Notes: generated from the letters alone by a model not told the origin. 64,000 nucleotides of DNA from Nitrosomonas oligotropha (GCF_900106555.1 NZ_FNOE01000004.1:1-64000); one strand, 5' to 3'. Positions 18,111 to 28,508 are shown, counted from the stretch's first letter. Made by a program: numbers and translations.

Positions 18111-19066
18111 TGTATTCAAGAATCACTGGAACAGGCAGTTATTTACCGGAGAAAATTCTCACCAATCTTGATCTGGAACGCATGGTGGATACCAGTGATG
18201 AATGGATACGTACGCGTACCGGCATCACGCAACGGCATATCGCCGGAGAAAATCAGGTGGCCAGCGACTTGGCGCTGTATGCATGTCAAAATGCTATGCA
18301 GGCTGCCGGTGTAACCAGTCAGGACATCGATCTCATTATCGTCGCCACCACCACACCGGATATGATTTTCCCGAGCACCGCCTGTATTTTACAAAACAAG
18401 CTGGGCATTGAAAATTGCCCGGCTTTTGATGTGCAAGCGGTTTGCAGCGGTTTTGTTTATGCGCTCGCCACAGCCGATATGTTTGTCAGCTCCGGAAAAT
18501 GCCGCAATGCATTGGTGGTCGGCAGTGAAATCTATTCGAAAATACTCGACTGGAATGACCGTAGCACTTGCGTTTTGTTTGGTGACGGCGCGGGTGCGGT
18601 GGTACTTTCGCAAAGCGATCAACCCGGTATATTATCGACGCATCTGCATGCCAGCGGCAGTCATAGCAATATTCTTTCCGCACCGGGAAGCATCAGCGGC
18701 GGCAAAGTACAGGGCACGCCTTACATCAATATGGAAGGCAATGCTGTTTTTAAATTCGCCGTCAAGGTTCTGGAAGAAGTCGTGCAGGAAGCGATGGCAA
18801 AAAACGATCTGCAATCCACCGATATCGACTGGTTGATTCCGCATCAGGCGAATATCCGGATTATTCAATCAACCGCCCGAAAACTTGGATTGCCGATGGA
18901 CAAAGTGGTTGTAGCCGTGGACAAGCACGGCAACACCTCCGCCGCTTCCATCCCGCTTGCGCTGGACATGGCTGTGCGTGACGGGCGTATTCAGCGCGAT
19001 CAATTGGTTTTACTGGAAGGTGTCGGTGGTGGTTTTACATGGGGAGCAGTCTTACTGCGTTGGTGA
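18110..19066 (+). CDS. fabH: 3-oxoacyl-ACP synthase III
   Basis: A 318-residue ketoacyl synthase that condenses acetyl-CoA with malonyl-ACP to start fatty-acid synthesis. The catalytic triad is visible: Cys in [13 protein letters not shown], His in [10 protein letters not shown] and Asn in [10 protein letters not shown]. The C-terminal [13 protein letters not shown] is also characteristic. It overlaps plsX by one base and is followed four bases later by fabD. Confidence 0.98.
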   Translation: MYSRITGTGSYLPEKILTNLDLERMVDTSDEWIRTRTGITQRHIAGENQVASDLALYACQNAMQAAGVTSQDIDLIIVATTTPDMIFPSTACILQNKLGIENCPAFDVQAVCSGFVYALATADMFVSSGKCRNALVVGSEIYSKILDWNDRSTCVLFGDGAGAVVLSQSDQPGILSTHLHASGSHSNILSAPGSISGGKVQGTPYINMEGNAVFKFAVKVLEEVVQEAMAKNDLQSTDIDWLIPHQANIRIIQSTARKLGLPMDKVVVAVDKHGNTSAASIPLALDMAVRDGRIQRDQLVLLEGVGGGFTWGAVLLRW

Positions 19067-19069
19067 TTT

Positions 19070-20011
19070 ATGAAATTTGCATTTGTATTTCCGGGCCAGG
19101 GATCGCAATCCGTCGGCATGATGAATGGGTACACCGATTTACCAGTCATTCAGGAAACTTTTCAAGAAGCATCCGATATCCTGAAGCAGGATTTCTGGTC
19201 CATGGTCAATAACGGACCGGCGGATGATCTCAATCTCACGATCAATACCCAGCCGCTCATGCTCACTGCAGGAATCGCAGTGTATCGCGCTTGGAGAAGC
19301 TTGGGCGGCGAGCTACCAGCATTGATGGCCGGGCATAGCCTGGGTGAATATACCGCACTGGTCGCCTCCGAAGCGTTGAGTTTTGCCGATGCCTTGGCAT
19401 TGGTGCGTTTTCGCGCACAGGCCATGCAACAAGCCGTGCCGGAAGGCGTTGGCGGCATGGCAGCGATTTTGGGAATGGATGATGAAATCATCGAAACCAT
19501 CTGCCGTGACATTACAAACCAAAACAGTGAAGAATCGCTTGAACCCGCCAACTTTAATTCACCGGGACAAATCGTCATTGCTGGCCATAAGAATGCCATT
19601 TTGCAGGGAATCGAAATGGCCAAATCAAAGGGAGCGAAACGCGCCATCATGCTGCCCATGAGCATCCCGTCGCACTGTTCGCTGATGAAACCGGCGGCTG
19701 ACAGTATGCGGCAGCAGTTAGCGCATGTGCCCTTGCAACCGCCTCGCATCCCGATTCTGCATAATGCTGATGTAAAAACACATGCTAATGCCGCGGATAT
19801 CAAAGAAATTCTGATTCGCCAGCTCACCAGCCCGGTACGCTGGGTGGATACCATCAAAGCACTCGCCGCTAACGGTATTACGCATGTCGTCGAATGCGGC
19901 CCGGGAAAAGTATTGGCCGGACTTAACAAACGCATTGACTCAAACCTGCAACAGCTGTCGCTGGCGGATGGTGAAGCCATCAAACAAGCTATTAACCATT
20001 TAAGGACATAG
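19070..20011 (+). CDS. fabD: Malonyl-CoA:ACP transacylase
   Basis: A 313-residue acyltransferase that loads malonate onto ACP. FPGQGSQSVGM at the N-terminus, GHSLGEYTALVAS with the nucleophilic Ser, and PMSIPSHCSLM with the catalytic His are all present. VECGPGKVLAGLNKRI closes the domain. It lies three bases after fabH in the fab operon. Confidence 0.97.
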   Translation: MKFAFVFPGQGSQSVGMMNGYTDLPVIQETFQEASDILKQDFWSMVNNGPADDLNLTINTQPLMLTAGIAVYRAWRSLGGELPALMAGHSLGEYTALVASEALSFADALALVRFRAQAMQQAVPEGVGGMAAILGMDDEIIETICRDITNQNSEESLEPANFNSPGQIVIAGHKNAILQGIEMAKSKGAKRAIMLPMSIPSHCSLMKPAADSMRQQLAHVPLQPPRIPILHNADVKTHANAADIKEILIRQLTSPVRWVDTIKALAANGITHVVECGPGKVLAGLNKRIDSNLQQLSLADGEAIKQAINHLRT

Positions 20012-20061
20012 CATTACAATGAACATTCGTAACACATTATCATGGCTCGATTTAAGGAGGT

Positions 20062-20805
20062 ATGGTTTTGGAAAATAAGATAACGTTGATCACGGGTGCC
20101 AGCCGGGGTATCGGGCAAGCCATCGCAATCAAAATGGGACAATCGGGCGCTGTCGTGATTGGAACTGCAACCACGGAAAACGGTGCTGGTGCGATCAACC
20201 AATATTTGGAAAAATCCGGTATCAAGGGAATGGGGATCGCTTTAAACGTAAACGATGCCGAGCAAATCAACCACACCCTCCAAACCATCCGGGAAAAATT
20301 CGGTGAAGTGGAAATACTGGTCAATAACGCCGGCATTACGCGGGACAATTTATTGGTGCGCATGAAAGACGAGGAATGGGACGATATATTGGAAACCGAT
20401 TTAAAATCAGTATTCCGCTTAAGCCGTGCAGTTCTCCGCGCCATGATGAAAGCCCGCTACGGCCGCATTATCAACATTTCCTCTGTTGTCGGCGCTATGG
20501 GTAACCTGGGGCAGACCAATTATGCCGCCGCAAAAGCGGGGATATTCGGATTTAGCAAATCATTGGCGCGTGAAGTGGGCAGCCGAAATATTACTGTCAA
20601 CTGTGTTGCACCTGGTTTCATCGACACTGACATGACCCGCGCACTAGCTGATGAATTCCAACAGAGCTTGATTCAACACGTTCCGCTGGGGCGATTAGGC
20701 CGCCCGGAAGAAGTCGCCTCGGCTGTCACATTCTTGGCGTCATCTGCAGCGGGCTACATCACAGGCACAACACTTCACGTCAATGGCGGCATGTATATGG
20801 ATTAA
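20062..20805 (+). CDS. fabG: 3-oxoacyl-ACP reductase
   Basis: A 247-residue short-chain dehydrogenase that reduces 3-oxoacyl-ACP with NADPH. TGASRGIGQAIAIKM is the nucleotide-binding loop. The catalytic Ser is in INISSVVGAMG and the Tyr-Lys pair in YAAAKAG. The C-terminal AGYITGTTLHVNGGMYM is typical. AAGGAGG six bases upstream supports the ATG at 20062. Confidence 0.97.
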   Translation: MVLENKITLITGASRGIGQAIAIKMGQSGAVVIGTATTENGAGAINQYLEKSGIKGMGIALNVNDAEQINHTLQTIREKFGEVEILVNNAGITRDNLLVRMKDEEWDDILETDLKSVFRLSRAVLRAMMKARYGRIINISSVVGAMGNLGQTNYAAAKAGIFGFSKSLAREVGSRNITVNCVAPGFIDTDMTRALADEFQQSLIQHVPLGRLGRPEEVASAVTFLASSAAGYITGTTLHVNGGMYMD

Positions 20806-20943
20806 CACAGAAACGGAATAGATTGATTCAATCGGATTGTAAAATCAGATTAATCACAAAACAATCACAAAAAGTTCTTTATAATGCGCCACCTAATTAA
20901 AAACTTAAATAGGAAGTTATGTGCCCGCAGTCATGTTTTGGTT

Positions 20944-20970
20944 TTGCTGGCATACAAAATTTGTTAGAAT
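20944..20970 (+). promoter_or_regulatory. Extended -10 promoter for acpP
   Basis: The 201-base gap before acpP contains TGTTAGAAT, an extended -10 (TG-n-TAGAAT, 20965-20970), with a weak TTGCTG 15 bases further upstream. Predicted initiation is about 30 bases before the acpP start. A perfect TATAAT at 20880-20885 without a good -35 is a second candidate. A separate promoter would fit the high demand for ACP. Confidence 0.5.
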
Positions 20971-21006
20971 GGCACGCATTTTTCTTACCTGAAAAGGAAT
21001 ACCTAG

Positions 21007-21249
21007 ATGGAAAATATTGAGCAGCGTATTAAAAAAATTGTAGCTGAACAACTTGGTGTTAATGAAGCAGAAGTCAAAAACGAATCATCTTTCGTCAACG
21101 ATCTGGGAGCGGACTCACTCGATACGGTTGAGTTGGTCATGGCATTGGAAGAAGAATTCGAATGTGAAATTCCAGATGAGCAAGCTGAAAAAATAAATAC
21201 CGTCCAGGAAGCGATTGATTACGTCACCGCCAACACCAGCGCCAGTTAG
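21007..21249 (+). CDS. acpP: Acyl carrier protein
   Basis: An 80-residue acidic protein. The phosphopantetheine serine is in [20 protein letters not shown], followed by [21 protein letters not shown]. It carries the growing acyl chain between all Fab enzymes and PlsX. AAAAGGAAT lies upstream of the ATG. It lies between fabG and fabF, as is standard. Confidence 0.98.
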   Translation: MENIEQRIKKIVAEQLGVNEAEVKNESSFVNDLGADSLDTVELVMALEEEFECEIPDEQAEKINTVQEAIDYVTANTSAS

Positions 21250-21285
21250 TATTTTGTTTTTCAAGAACAAGTAAGCGGAGTTATT

Positions 21286-22527
21286 TTGTCCAAACGCAGG
21301 GTAGTCGTTACCGGATTGGGTATTGTGTCGCCAGTAGGCAGCACAGTATCCAGCGCATGGGAGGACATCATCTCAGGAAAATCCGGTATCACCCGGATAA
21401 CCCGTTTTGATGCATCGAGTTTTGCTTCACAAATTGCAGGTGAAGTAAAAGATTTCGATATTCACCAATATCTTTCTGTAAAAGAAGCGCGCCGCATGGA
21501 TGTTTTTATCCATTACGGCATGGCAGCGGCGATTCAAGCCGTCAAAGATGCGGGTATCGATGATATTTCCCGCCTTGATGCGGAAAAAATCGGCGTCAAT
21601 ATCGGTTCCGGCATCGGCGGCTTGCCGATGATCGAAAATACCGATACGGCGTACCATGCCGGTGGACCGCGCAAAATTTCCCCGTTCTTTATTCCCAGTA
21701 CCATTATCAATATGATCGCGGGTAATTTATCCATCATGTATGGCTATAAAGGACCCAATATCGCGATCGTAACCGCTTGTACCACGGCTACGCATAGCAT
21801 CGGCAATTCAGCCCGTATGATCGAGTACGGCGATGCCGATGTCATGGTGTGCGGCGGCGCGGAATCCTGTGTAACGCCGCTTGCCATCGGCGGATTTGCC
21901 GCGGCAAAAGCATTATCCGGAAACAATGACAATCCGGAAACTGCCAGCCGCCCTTGGGATGTCGACCGCGATGGTTTTGTTCTGGGCGAGGGTGCAGGCG
22001 TGCTGGTATTGGAAGAACTAGAGCACGCCAAACGGCGCGGCGCGAAGATTTATGCGGAATTGGCCGGTTTTGGCATGAGTGCGGACGCATTCCATATGAC
22101 CGCTCCTTGTGACGATGGCGAGGGCGCTGCACGCTGTATGACCAATGCGCTCAAGAATGCGGGCATTAATACTACGGAAGTCGATTACATCAATGCACAC
22201 GGCACATCCACTCCGTTGGGTGATATTGCCGAAACCATCGCAGTCAAACGCTGCTTCGGTGAACACAGCAGTAAACTGGCGGTCAGCTCAACGAAATCAA
22301 TGACCGGGCACTTGCTCGGCGCAGCCGGTGGCGTGGAGGCGGTTTTCTCCGTACTCGCAATCCATCAGCACATTGCTCCGCCGACCATCAACTTGGTCAA
22401 TCAAGATCCGCAGTGTGATCTGGATTTCATTCCCAATACCGCACGAGACATGAATATCAAAGTTGCGCTATCCAATTCCTTCGGGTTTGGAGGGACTAAC
22501 GGAACGCTCGTTTTCCGTAGCGTATAA
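21286..22527 (+). CDS. fabF: 3-oxoacyl-ACP synthase II
   Basis: A 413-residue elongating ketoacyl synthase. The catalytic residues are in [13 protein letters not shown] (Cys), [13 protein letters not shown] (His) and [13 protein letters not shown] (Lys and His), and the C-terminal [14 protein letters not shown] is conserved. It elongates acyl-ACP and is the enzyme behind temperature-dependent cis-vaccenate content in other bacteria. The start is TTG at 21286, preceded by a GCGGAG ribosome site. Confidence 0.97.
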   Translation: MSKRRVVVTGLGIVSPVGSTVSSAWEDIISGKSGITRITRFDASSFASQIAGEVKDFDIHQYLSVKEARRMDVFIHYGMAAAIQAVKDAGIDDISRLDAEKIGVNIGSGIGGLPMIENTDTAYHAGGPRKISPFFIPSTIINMIAGNLSIMYGYKGPNIAIVTACTTATHSIGNSARMIEYGDADVMVCGGAESCVTPLAIGGFAAAKALSGNNDNPETASRPWDVDRDGFVLGEGAGVLVLEELEHAKRRGAKIYAELAGFGMSADAFHMTAPCDDGEGAARCMTNALKNAGINTTEVDYINAHGTSTPLGDIAETIAVKRCFGEHSSKLAVSSTKSMTGHLLGAAGGVEAVFSVLAIHQHIAPPTINLVNQDPQCDLDFIPNTARDMNIKVALSNSFGFGGTNGTLVFRSV

Positions 22528-22544
22528 ATCATCATCTGTGGCGC

Positions 22545-23540
22545 ATGCACACGCTGAAACGCCTCCTGTTCTATGCGTTTTTCGCAACCATCCTGCTCAT
22601 CGGATGGTTTTATCTTCATGTTCATTCCAGTATCACACTGCCAGTCAAGCCGTATGAATTTTCTATCCGGCATGGCAGCAACCTAAAACAAACCGCCCAG
22701 CAACTGGCCGACGCCGGTGTCATCCACACCAAATGGTCTTTAATCCTGTTGGCGCGTTACTTGAACCTGGAATCCGCCATCAAGGCCGGAGACTATCTGC
22801 TGACCGAGAATATCACCCAGATTGCGCTGTTAAACTATCTGACTAAGGGCGATGCCAAACAGCATGAAATCAGAATTCTTGAAGGCTCGACATTTGCACA
22901 GCTGCGAAAAACATTGAATGAACATCCGGCCATACAAAATCATACGGCCGGACTCAGTGACCCGGAAATTTTACGCTTGATCGGCGCGGCTGAAAGTGCT
23001 GCCGAAGGACTGTTCTTCCCCGATACCTATTTTTTTGTGCGCGACAGCAGCGATATCGAAATCTTGCAGCGCGCCTATCGCACCATGCAGAATCACTTGC
23101 AAACCAGCTGGGAGTCGCGCACCGGATCTTTGCCGTTAACCTCGCCGTATGAAGCGCTCATTCTAGCTTCGATCATTGAAAAAGAAACCGGCTTGGAGAG
23201 TGATCGCGCTGAAATAGCTGGTGTATTTACCAACCGGCTGCGCAAAGGGATGCGGTTACAAACGGATCCCACCATTATCTATGGCATGGGCGAGCAGTTT
23301 AACGGTAATTTGCGCAAACAAGATCTGCTTGCGGATCAGGAATACAACACATATACTCGCGCAGGTTTGCCGCCCACTCCGATTGCCCTGCCCAGTCTGG
23401 CTTCCATTCGTGCGGCAGTGAATCCGGCTGAAACGGATGCGCTGTATTTTGTGGCAAAAGGCAATGGAGAATCGCAATTTTCCACTAATCTGGCAGATCA
23501 TAATAAAGCGGTAAATAAATACCAGAAGCTACACAAATAA
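22545..23540 (+). CDS. mltG: Endolytic murein transglycosylase MltG
   Basis: A 331-residue single-pass membrane protein. Residues 5-25 are the transmembrane anchor, followed by a LysM-like region (SIRHGSNLKQTAQQLADAGVI) and the YceG catalytic domain. The active-site Glu lies in ILASIIEKETGLESDRAEIAGVF, followed by TNRLRKGMRLQTDPTIIYGMG. It cuts nascent glycan strands in the periplasm and so limits their length. It follows fabF by 17 bases, the usual neighbourhood in proteobacteria (pabC, often between them, is absent). Confidence 0.95.
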   Translation: MHTLKRLLFYAFFATILLIGWFYLHVHSSITLPVKPYEFSIRHGSNLKQTAQQLADAGVIHTKWSLILLARYLNLESAIKAGDYLLTENITQIALLNYLTKGDAKQHEIRILEGSTFAQLRKTLNEHPAIQNHTAGLSDPEILRLIGAAESAAEGLFFPDTYFFVRDSSDIEILQRAYRTMQNHLQTSWESRTGSLPLTSPYEALILASIIEKETGLESDRAEIAGVFTNRLRKGMRLQTDPTIIYGMGEQFNGNLRKQDLLADQEYNTYTRAGLPPTPIALPSLASIRAAVNPAETDALYFVAKGNGESQFSTNLADHNKAVNKYQKLHK

Positions 23541-23587
23541 AATCATGCCGCCAATCACCACGCCTCAACGTTAATCTGTGGAACTAC

Positions 23588-26170
23588 ATGACTCAATTTT
23601 CGATTGTAGTACCCGCATTGAATGAAGCCGGGAATATTGATTTACTGTTAACTCGTTTATCCGCACTTAACTTTGCCCCGTATAGTTTTGAAGTTATTTT
23701 CGTTGACGACGGTTCTACCGATGGCGCACCGGACAAAGTGCGCGCATGGAGAAATCAGTCTAACGTTCATCTCATTGAGCGCCGCGATAAACCCGATCTG
23801 ACCGCTGCGACTCTCGCCGGTATAGCCGCAGCCAAAAGTGATGTCATTGTCGTCATGGATGCCGATCTGAGTCACCCGCCGGAGCAGCTACCGGCAATCG
23901 TTACACCGGTTCTGAACGGAAACTACGATGTCGTGATCGGCAGCCGCTATGTAGCCGGTGGTAGTACGGAAAACTGGCCGCTGTACCGGCAATTATTGTC
24001 TCGCGCTGGCAGCTGGATTGCCCGCCCGCTGTGCGATGTGAACGATGCCACCTCGGGTTTCTTTGCCTTCCGCCGTGAATTGGCTGCCTGCATTTCCAAT
24101 CATGCGCGCGGTTACAAAATCCTGCTCGAGTTGCTCATGGCCAATCAGGGAAAACTGCGCGTCACGGAGGTGCCGATCTGTTTCCGCGACCGCGCACAGG
24201 GTGCTTCCAAATTATCATTGTCACACCAGCAAGCCTATATTCAACGCCTGATCACTCTGGCCGGTGGCACAGCCACGCTGAATACCGCCGGACGTTTCGC
24301 CGCGGTTGGGTTATTCGGCGCATTAATTGACGCCGTCGTTTTTCAGTGGATGATCAGCCGTGACGCCGGACTTGCACTGGCTCACTTCATCAGTTTCTTC
24401 GTCGCCGCAGTCACCAACTATACATTTAATTCAAAGTGGTCATTCCGTGAGCACCATGCAGGTTATCTCAAATGGCATCAATTCGGCCGTTTTCTGACTG
24501 TCGGCGCACTGGCATTATTATTGCGCGGCGGTGTTCTGGCTCTGCTGGTTTATGTGTGGCATATACCGCCTTTATTAGCCATATTTCCCGCTATCGTGGC
24601 CACTGCAGCCGTCAATTATCTGGGCTCGGCCTTTTATGTATTCCCCAGCGAGAAAGATTTGCCCTCGTTGGATATACGCTGGCGTACCGCAGCGATCGGC
24701 ATCGTACTGTTTGCCATATTATTGCGCCTGGTTTATTTCGGCCTGGCGCAGCTCATACCTGACGAAACGTATTACTGGCAGTATGCGCAACACATGGACC
24801 TGAGTTTCTATGATCACCCGCCCATGGTGGCGTGGTTAATCTGGTTTGGCACCGCTATTGCCGGTAATAATGAATTTGGTGTACGCATTGGCGCACTGCT
24901 GTGCGGCTCAATCACTTTGGGTTATTTGTACGCGCTGGCGCAGAATCTGTACGACAAATCCACCGCGATGCGCACATTATTATTGCTGGCCATTCTGCCG
25001 CTGGGATTTGGTTCCGGTCTGCTCATGACACCTGACGCACCGTTGGTCGCCGCCTGGGCTGCCACGCTGTACTACATGGAGCGCACTCTGGTTGCCGGTC
25101 AACGCACGGCTTGGCTAGGCATGGGAATCGCTTTTGGCGCCGGATTATTATCCAAATATACGATTGGATTACTCGGTATCGCAGCGCTGGTGTTTGTCAT
25201 CCTGGATCCAACAGCGCGGCGCTGGATGCAACGTTCTCATCCTTATCTGGCGGCATTGCTGGCGTTATTACTTTTTTCGCCGGTCATTATCTGGAACTAT
25301 GAGAATGACTGGGCATCGTTTGCCTTTCAATCGAATCAGCTGCTGACGGATGGTCATGAATTCGCCGTGCATTTTTTAATTTTTCACATTTTGGTGTTGC
25401 TTACCCCGATCGGCTTTGCTGCGGCACTGCTCGCCTTGTTCTCGAATAAACCCTCTGAGGATCGGCCATTCGAACGCAGGCGTCAGTTATTTGTACAGAT
25501 CTTCACCGGCGTTCCGCTTTGTATTTTTTTCATCATCAGCACTTTTGAAACACCGCGTTTTCATTGGACCGGTCCGATCTGGCTCGCGGTTTTACCCGCC
25601 ATCGCTTGGATGATCGGCCAAACGGATCAAGTCAGCGCCTTCGCCAGGCGGATTCAAGCCAGCTGGCGATTGACCATCATCAGCTGCATTTTTGTGTATG
25701 CTTTCGTGTTGCACTACGTGGTACTGGGAATACCGGGTATGCCTTATCATATGTTCACGGAACATTACTTCTGGCGGGAGACGGCGGGTGAGATCAAGCA
25801 AATTGCCGCGGAAGTGAAGCACCAGACCGGCCAGGAACCGATTATTGTCGGCATGAGCAAATGGTCTGTTGCCAGCGCGTTATATTTTTATACGCACGGC
25901 GATGATCCCTTGGATATCCGCTCACGTAATATGTTTGGCGACAGCGGCGCCATGTACGAATATTGGTTGCCTTCGCAGGAAGCGGCTGACCGCCCTATCA
26001 TCCAAGTGGGCATGAAACGCCGCCACTTGGAAAGAACCCGCACAAAAAATGATATTAACCACATGCTGGATCACCCTGGCCCTATCGAATACCGGGTCAT
26101 CGAACGCTACGGCACGCCGGTGCGGCGTGTCTATTACCGGATTTCCCAGGGATTCAAGGGAGTCAGCTGA
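23588..26170 (+). CDS. Three-domain membrane glycosyltransferase: GT2 (DPM-like) + GtrA + GT39/ArnT-like
   Basis: An 860-residue fusion. Residues 1-225 are a GT-A glycosyltransferase of the dolichol/polyprenyl-phosphate mannose synthase kind (VVPALNEAGNIDLLL, VFVDDGSTDG-type motif, VVMDADLSHPPEQLP, VIGSRYVAGGS). Residues about 234-360 are a four-helix GtrA domain (GRFAAVGLFGALIDAVVFQW), the class that handles polyprenyl-phosphate sugars. From about 370 on lies a multi-pass GT-C enzyme with LIPDETYYWQYAQHMDLSFYD, the acidic first loop of PMT/ArnT transferases. One polypeptide could therefore charge, flip and transfer a sugar across the inner membrane. Acceptor and sugar are unknown. It follows mltG by 47 bases. 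Confidence 0.88.
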   Translation: MTQFSIVVPALNEAGNIDLLLTRLSALNFAPYSFEVIFVDDGSTDGAPDKVRAWRNQSNVHLIERRDKPDLTAATLAGIAAAKSDVIVVMDADLSHPPEQLPAIVTPVLNGNYDVVIGSRYVAGGSTENWPLYRQLLSRAGSWIARPLCDVNDATSGFFAFRRELAACISNHARGYKILLELLMANQGKLRVTEVPICFRDRAQGASKLSLSHQQAYIQRLITLAGGTATLNTAGRFAAVGLFGALIDAVVFQWMISRDAGLALAHFISFFVAAVTNYTFNSKWSFREHHAGYLKWHQFGRFLTVGALALLLRGGVLALLVYVWHIPPLLAIFPAIVATAAVNYLGSAFYVFPSEKDLPSLDIRWRTAAIGIVLFAILLRLVYFGLAQLIPDETYYWQYAQHMDLSFYDHPPMVAWLIWFGTAIAGNNEFGVRIGALLCGSITLGYLYALAQNLYDKSTAMRTLLLLAILPLGFGSGLLMTPDAPLVAAWAATLYYMERTLVAGQRTAWLGMGIAFGAGLLSKYTIGLLGIAALVFVILDPTARRWMQRSHPYLAALLALLLFSPVIIWNYENDWASFAFQSNQLLTDGHEFAVHFLIFHILVLLTPIGFAAALLALFSNKPSEDRPFERRRQLFVQIFTGVPLCIFFIISTFETPRFHWTGPIWLAVLPAIAWMIGQTDQVSAFARRIQASWRLTIISCIFVYAFVLHYVVLGIPGMPYHMFTEHYFWRETAGEIKQIAAEVKHQTGQEPIIVGMSKWSVASALYFYTHGDDPLDIRSRNMFGDSGAMYEYWLPSQEAADRPIIQVGMKRRHLERTRTKNDINHMLDHPGPIEYRVIERYGTPVRRVYYRISQGFKGVS

Positions 26171-26191
26171 TCCGGGATACAGCCAAATCCT

Positions 26192-26608
26192 TTATTTGGC
26201 TTCATAATCGGCAATTTGCCAAGTATCATCTTTTGTTTTTGCCAGCGTAATGGTCTCCAATGCCAGACCGTTCTCCCCGAAAGTAGTGTAAAACTGCAGC
26301 ACAACATACTCTCCGTCGGGAAATCCCGATAGCGACTTGGTCGCACCCGCGGTTGCAATATAACGCGCGGTTATTGCGCCACGCGGCGCTCTGATCGCAG
26401 TGATCGATTTAATCCATGCGCCTTCGGAAGTTTTCCCCTTGAATAGCGGCGATGCGTTCTCCCAGCTATCTTTATAATCGCCACTATCCACTATCTTTAA
26501 CCATGCGCGCGCGCTGCTTTCAACTTTCTCGAGAAGACTATTGTCCTCTTGCGCATACCCGGTGCTGGTACAAAAAAGCAGCAATAACAGCATAATGAAT
26601 CGTTTCAT
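26192..26608 (-). CDS. DUF4019 family secreted protein
   Basis: A 138-residue protein. The start at 26608 (MKRFIMLLLLLFCTSTGYAQ) gives a clear signal peptide. The longer frame to 26656 would overlap the zip gene and add a non-signal extension. The body, SARAWLKIVDSGDYKDSWENASPLFKG and VVLQFYTTFGENGLALETITLAKTKDDTWQIADYE, is the DUF4019 pattern, an NTF2-like periplasmic domain of unknown role. It lies directly behind the ZIP transporter gene, possibly in the same transcript. Confidence 0.82.
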   Translation of the reverse strand: MKRFIMLLLLLFCTSTGYAQEDNSLLEKVESSARAWLKIVDSGDYKDSWENASPLFKGKTSEGAWIKSITAIRAPRGAITARYIATAGATKSLSGFPDGEYVVLQFYTTFGENGLALETITLAKTKDDTWQIADYEAK

Positions 26609-26648
26609 TGTTGAATACCTTGTCAGTAAAGTTTCTTTGAACATAGCA

Positions 26649-27458
26649 TCAATCATGCGGGAAAAAACCTCCCATGATCCAGATCGAAGCGATCCCCAGT
26701 AAAATCAATGTTACTTGTTGAATGGTCGCATGAATCTCCGGGCGTTTATGCAAGCCGGGAATCAAATCCGACATCGCCACATAAATCATACTCGCCGAAG
26801 CGATCGCCAGTAACGGTTGCACCAGGAAATTCATGTTATGCAACATGAAATAAGCCAGCACACCGCCCACCAGCGTGGCAAAACTGGATAGCAGGTTCAT
26901 CAAGAATGCCATGCGGCGCGTATATCCGGAATTTAGCAGAATAATGAAATCGCCCGCTTCCTGCGGGATTTCATGGGCGATAATCGCAATCGATGTCACG
27001 ATCCCCAATTGCACGTCTACCATGAATGCCGCCGCGATCAAAATGCCATCGACAAAATTATGGAAAGTATCCCCGACAATCACCATCATTCCGCTACGTC
27101 CATGATCGTGATCGTGGTGACCGGCAGCGGATGAAACCGCAGCTACCGGCGCGTGTGATAGATCATGCGCCTCGCAATCTTCCAAATGGCAATGGCGCCA
27201 CAGCACCAGCTTTTCCAGGATAAAAAACACCAAAATGCCAAGCAATACGATGAGCGTTATTTGCTTTGGATCGTCCGAATGTTCAAGCGCTTCGGGTAGA
27301 GTATTCAGAAAAGCAGCGCCCAGTAAGGCGCCGATGGCATACGATACCAGCATGGAAAGCCACGATACCCGGGCATTGAGTGCAAGTATTGCGGCAAACA
27401 GTAAACTCAATATTCCGCCCAGCAAGCTGGCGGTTATGATCCAGGTCAGCGTCGACAT
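26649..27458 (-). CDS. ZIP-family metal transporter
   Basis: A 269-residue membrane protein with about eight helices and a His-rich loop (HCHLEDCEAHDLSHAP then GHHDHDHG) between helices 3 and 4. The ZIP signature is in helices 4 and 5: GDTFHNFVDGILIAAAF and IIAHEIPQEAGDFIILL, where the His, Asp, Glu and second His form the metal site. ZIP proteins import Zn2+ and other divalent metals into the cytoplasm. With the CzcCBA pump elsewhere in the window it would be the opposing import route. No Zur box was recognised upstream. Confidence 0.92.
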   Translation of the reverse strand: MSTLTWIITASLLGGILSLLFAAILALNARVSWLSMLVSYAIGALLGAAFLNTLPEALEHSDDPKQITLIVLLGILVFFILEKLVLWRHCHLEDCEAHDLSHAPVAAVSSAAGHHDHDHGRSGMMVIVGDTFHNFVDGILIAAAFMVDVQLGIVTSIAIIAHEIPQEAGDFIILLNSGYTRRMAFLMNLLSSFATLVGGVLAYFMLHNMNFLVQPLLAIASASMIYVAMSDLIPGLHKRPEIHATIQQVTLILLGIASIWIMGGFFPHD

Positions 27459-27529
27459 AAAACCAATGACAAAAGAAAGGCCGGATTATACGCTGTTACA
27501 ATCTAATAAATTAACAAGTTAAAGAATTT

Positions 27530-28276
27530 TTACGCCAGCCAGATTAAGGCCGCCATGCGGCCGGTCTCACCATCCCGGCGGTAGGAAAAAAAACGCGCAG
27601 GGTCGCTATAAGTGCAAACGCCGCCGCCGTAAATTTCCGTAACACCCGCGCTGATCAGCCGCTGCCGCGCCAGCAGAAAAATATCCGCCAGCCATTTCTT
27701 TTCATGCTGACTGTTTGTGGGCACGAAGGCTTGCGCCGCCTGCGCGTCATGCCGCACAAAAGTGTCATAAACATCCTTGCCGACTTCAAAATGATCCGGA
27801 CCGATCGCCGGTCCCAGCCAAGCCATCAACTTACGCTGATCCACCTGCATCGCAGCAATGGATTGTTCGATGATTCCGCCAGCCAGTCCGCGCCATCCGG
27901 CGTGCACAATACCCACCGTGGTTCCTGCCGTGTCGCAAAGAAACACCGGTAAGCAATCGGCCACCATGACTGCACACACAGTGCCTGACTCGCGGCTGAG
28001 AACGGCATCGCCTTCCGGCGTTGCCGCTTCGGCATGATCGATCCAGATCGGTGAGGTGCCATGCACTTGTTTCAACCATTTCGGCTCATTCGGCAAATGG
28101 CGGCGCAGTAAAGCGCGATTACGCGTCACATGCGTGACATCATCATTGACATGCGCCCCCAAATTCAACGAAGCGTAGATGTCATTCTCACCCCGGCTGA
28201 CACCGCCATTGCGGGTTGTAAACAACGCTTTCACATTGGTTGGCGCCGACCAATCCGGGATTATCCAATCATTCAT
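27530..28276 (-). CDS. pgeF: Peptidoglycan editing factor PgeF (YfiH, laccase-domain)
   Basis: A 248-residue protein. The conserved Zn/Cu site is visible as KQVHGTSPIWID, VCAVMVADCLPVFLCD and VGIVHAGWRGLAGGIIEQ, and the C-terminal GGVCTYSDPARFFSYRRDGETGRMAALIWL is diagnostic. In E. coli it removes wrongly incorporated L-Ser-containing UDP-MurNAc-dipeptide. Purine nucleosidase and laccase activities have been reported for relatives. It is a single gene here, without rluD next to it. Confidence 0.93.
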   Translation of the reverse strand: MNDWIIPDWSAPTNVKALFTTRNGGVSRGENDIYASLNLGAHVNDDVTHVTRNRALLRRHLPNEPKWLKQVHGTSPIWIDHAEAATPEGDAVLSRESGTVCAVMVADCLPVFLCDTAGTTVGIVHAGWRGLAGGIIEQSIAAMQVDQRKLMAWLGPAIGPDHFEVGKDVYDTFVRHDAQAAQAFVPTNSQHEKKWLADIFLLARQRLISAGVTEIYGGGVCTYSDPARFFSYRRDGETGRMAALIWLA

Positions 28277-28508
28277 AGAGATCTACCAATCATTAACTAC
28301 CGCGAGTGAATTCATACTATCTTTTACTGATAAAAATAAAGCTTATCTTAACCAGTCAATTAGAACGAAGAAAAGACATTTCTGGGTTAAAATACCGGCC
28401 ATGAAAATCAACGATCCAACGTCAGTGCAAAAAGCATTGATCAGTTTACCCCGAAATTAAATCCTGATAATCGATCACTACAATACAAGCCCGATATAGG
28501 TGTCATAG

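Noticed and set aside
26160..26215. GCCAAAT/ATTTGGC hairpin as a terminator
   Set aside because: It overlaps the coding end of the DUF4019 gene and has no T-run on either strand.
28401..28460. Short plus-strand frame (MKINDPTSVQKALISLPRN)
   Set aside because: No ribosome site, only 19 codons, and it lies in the promoter region of the ankyrin gene.
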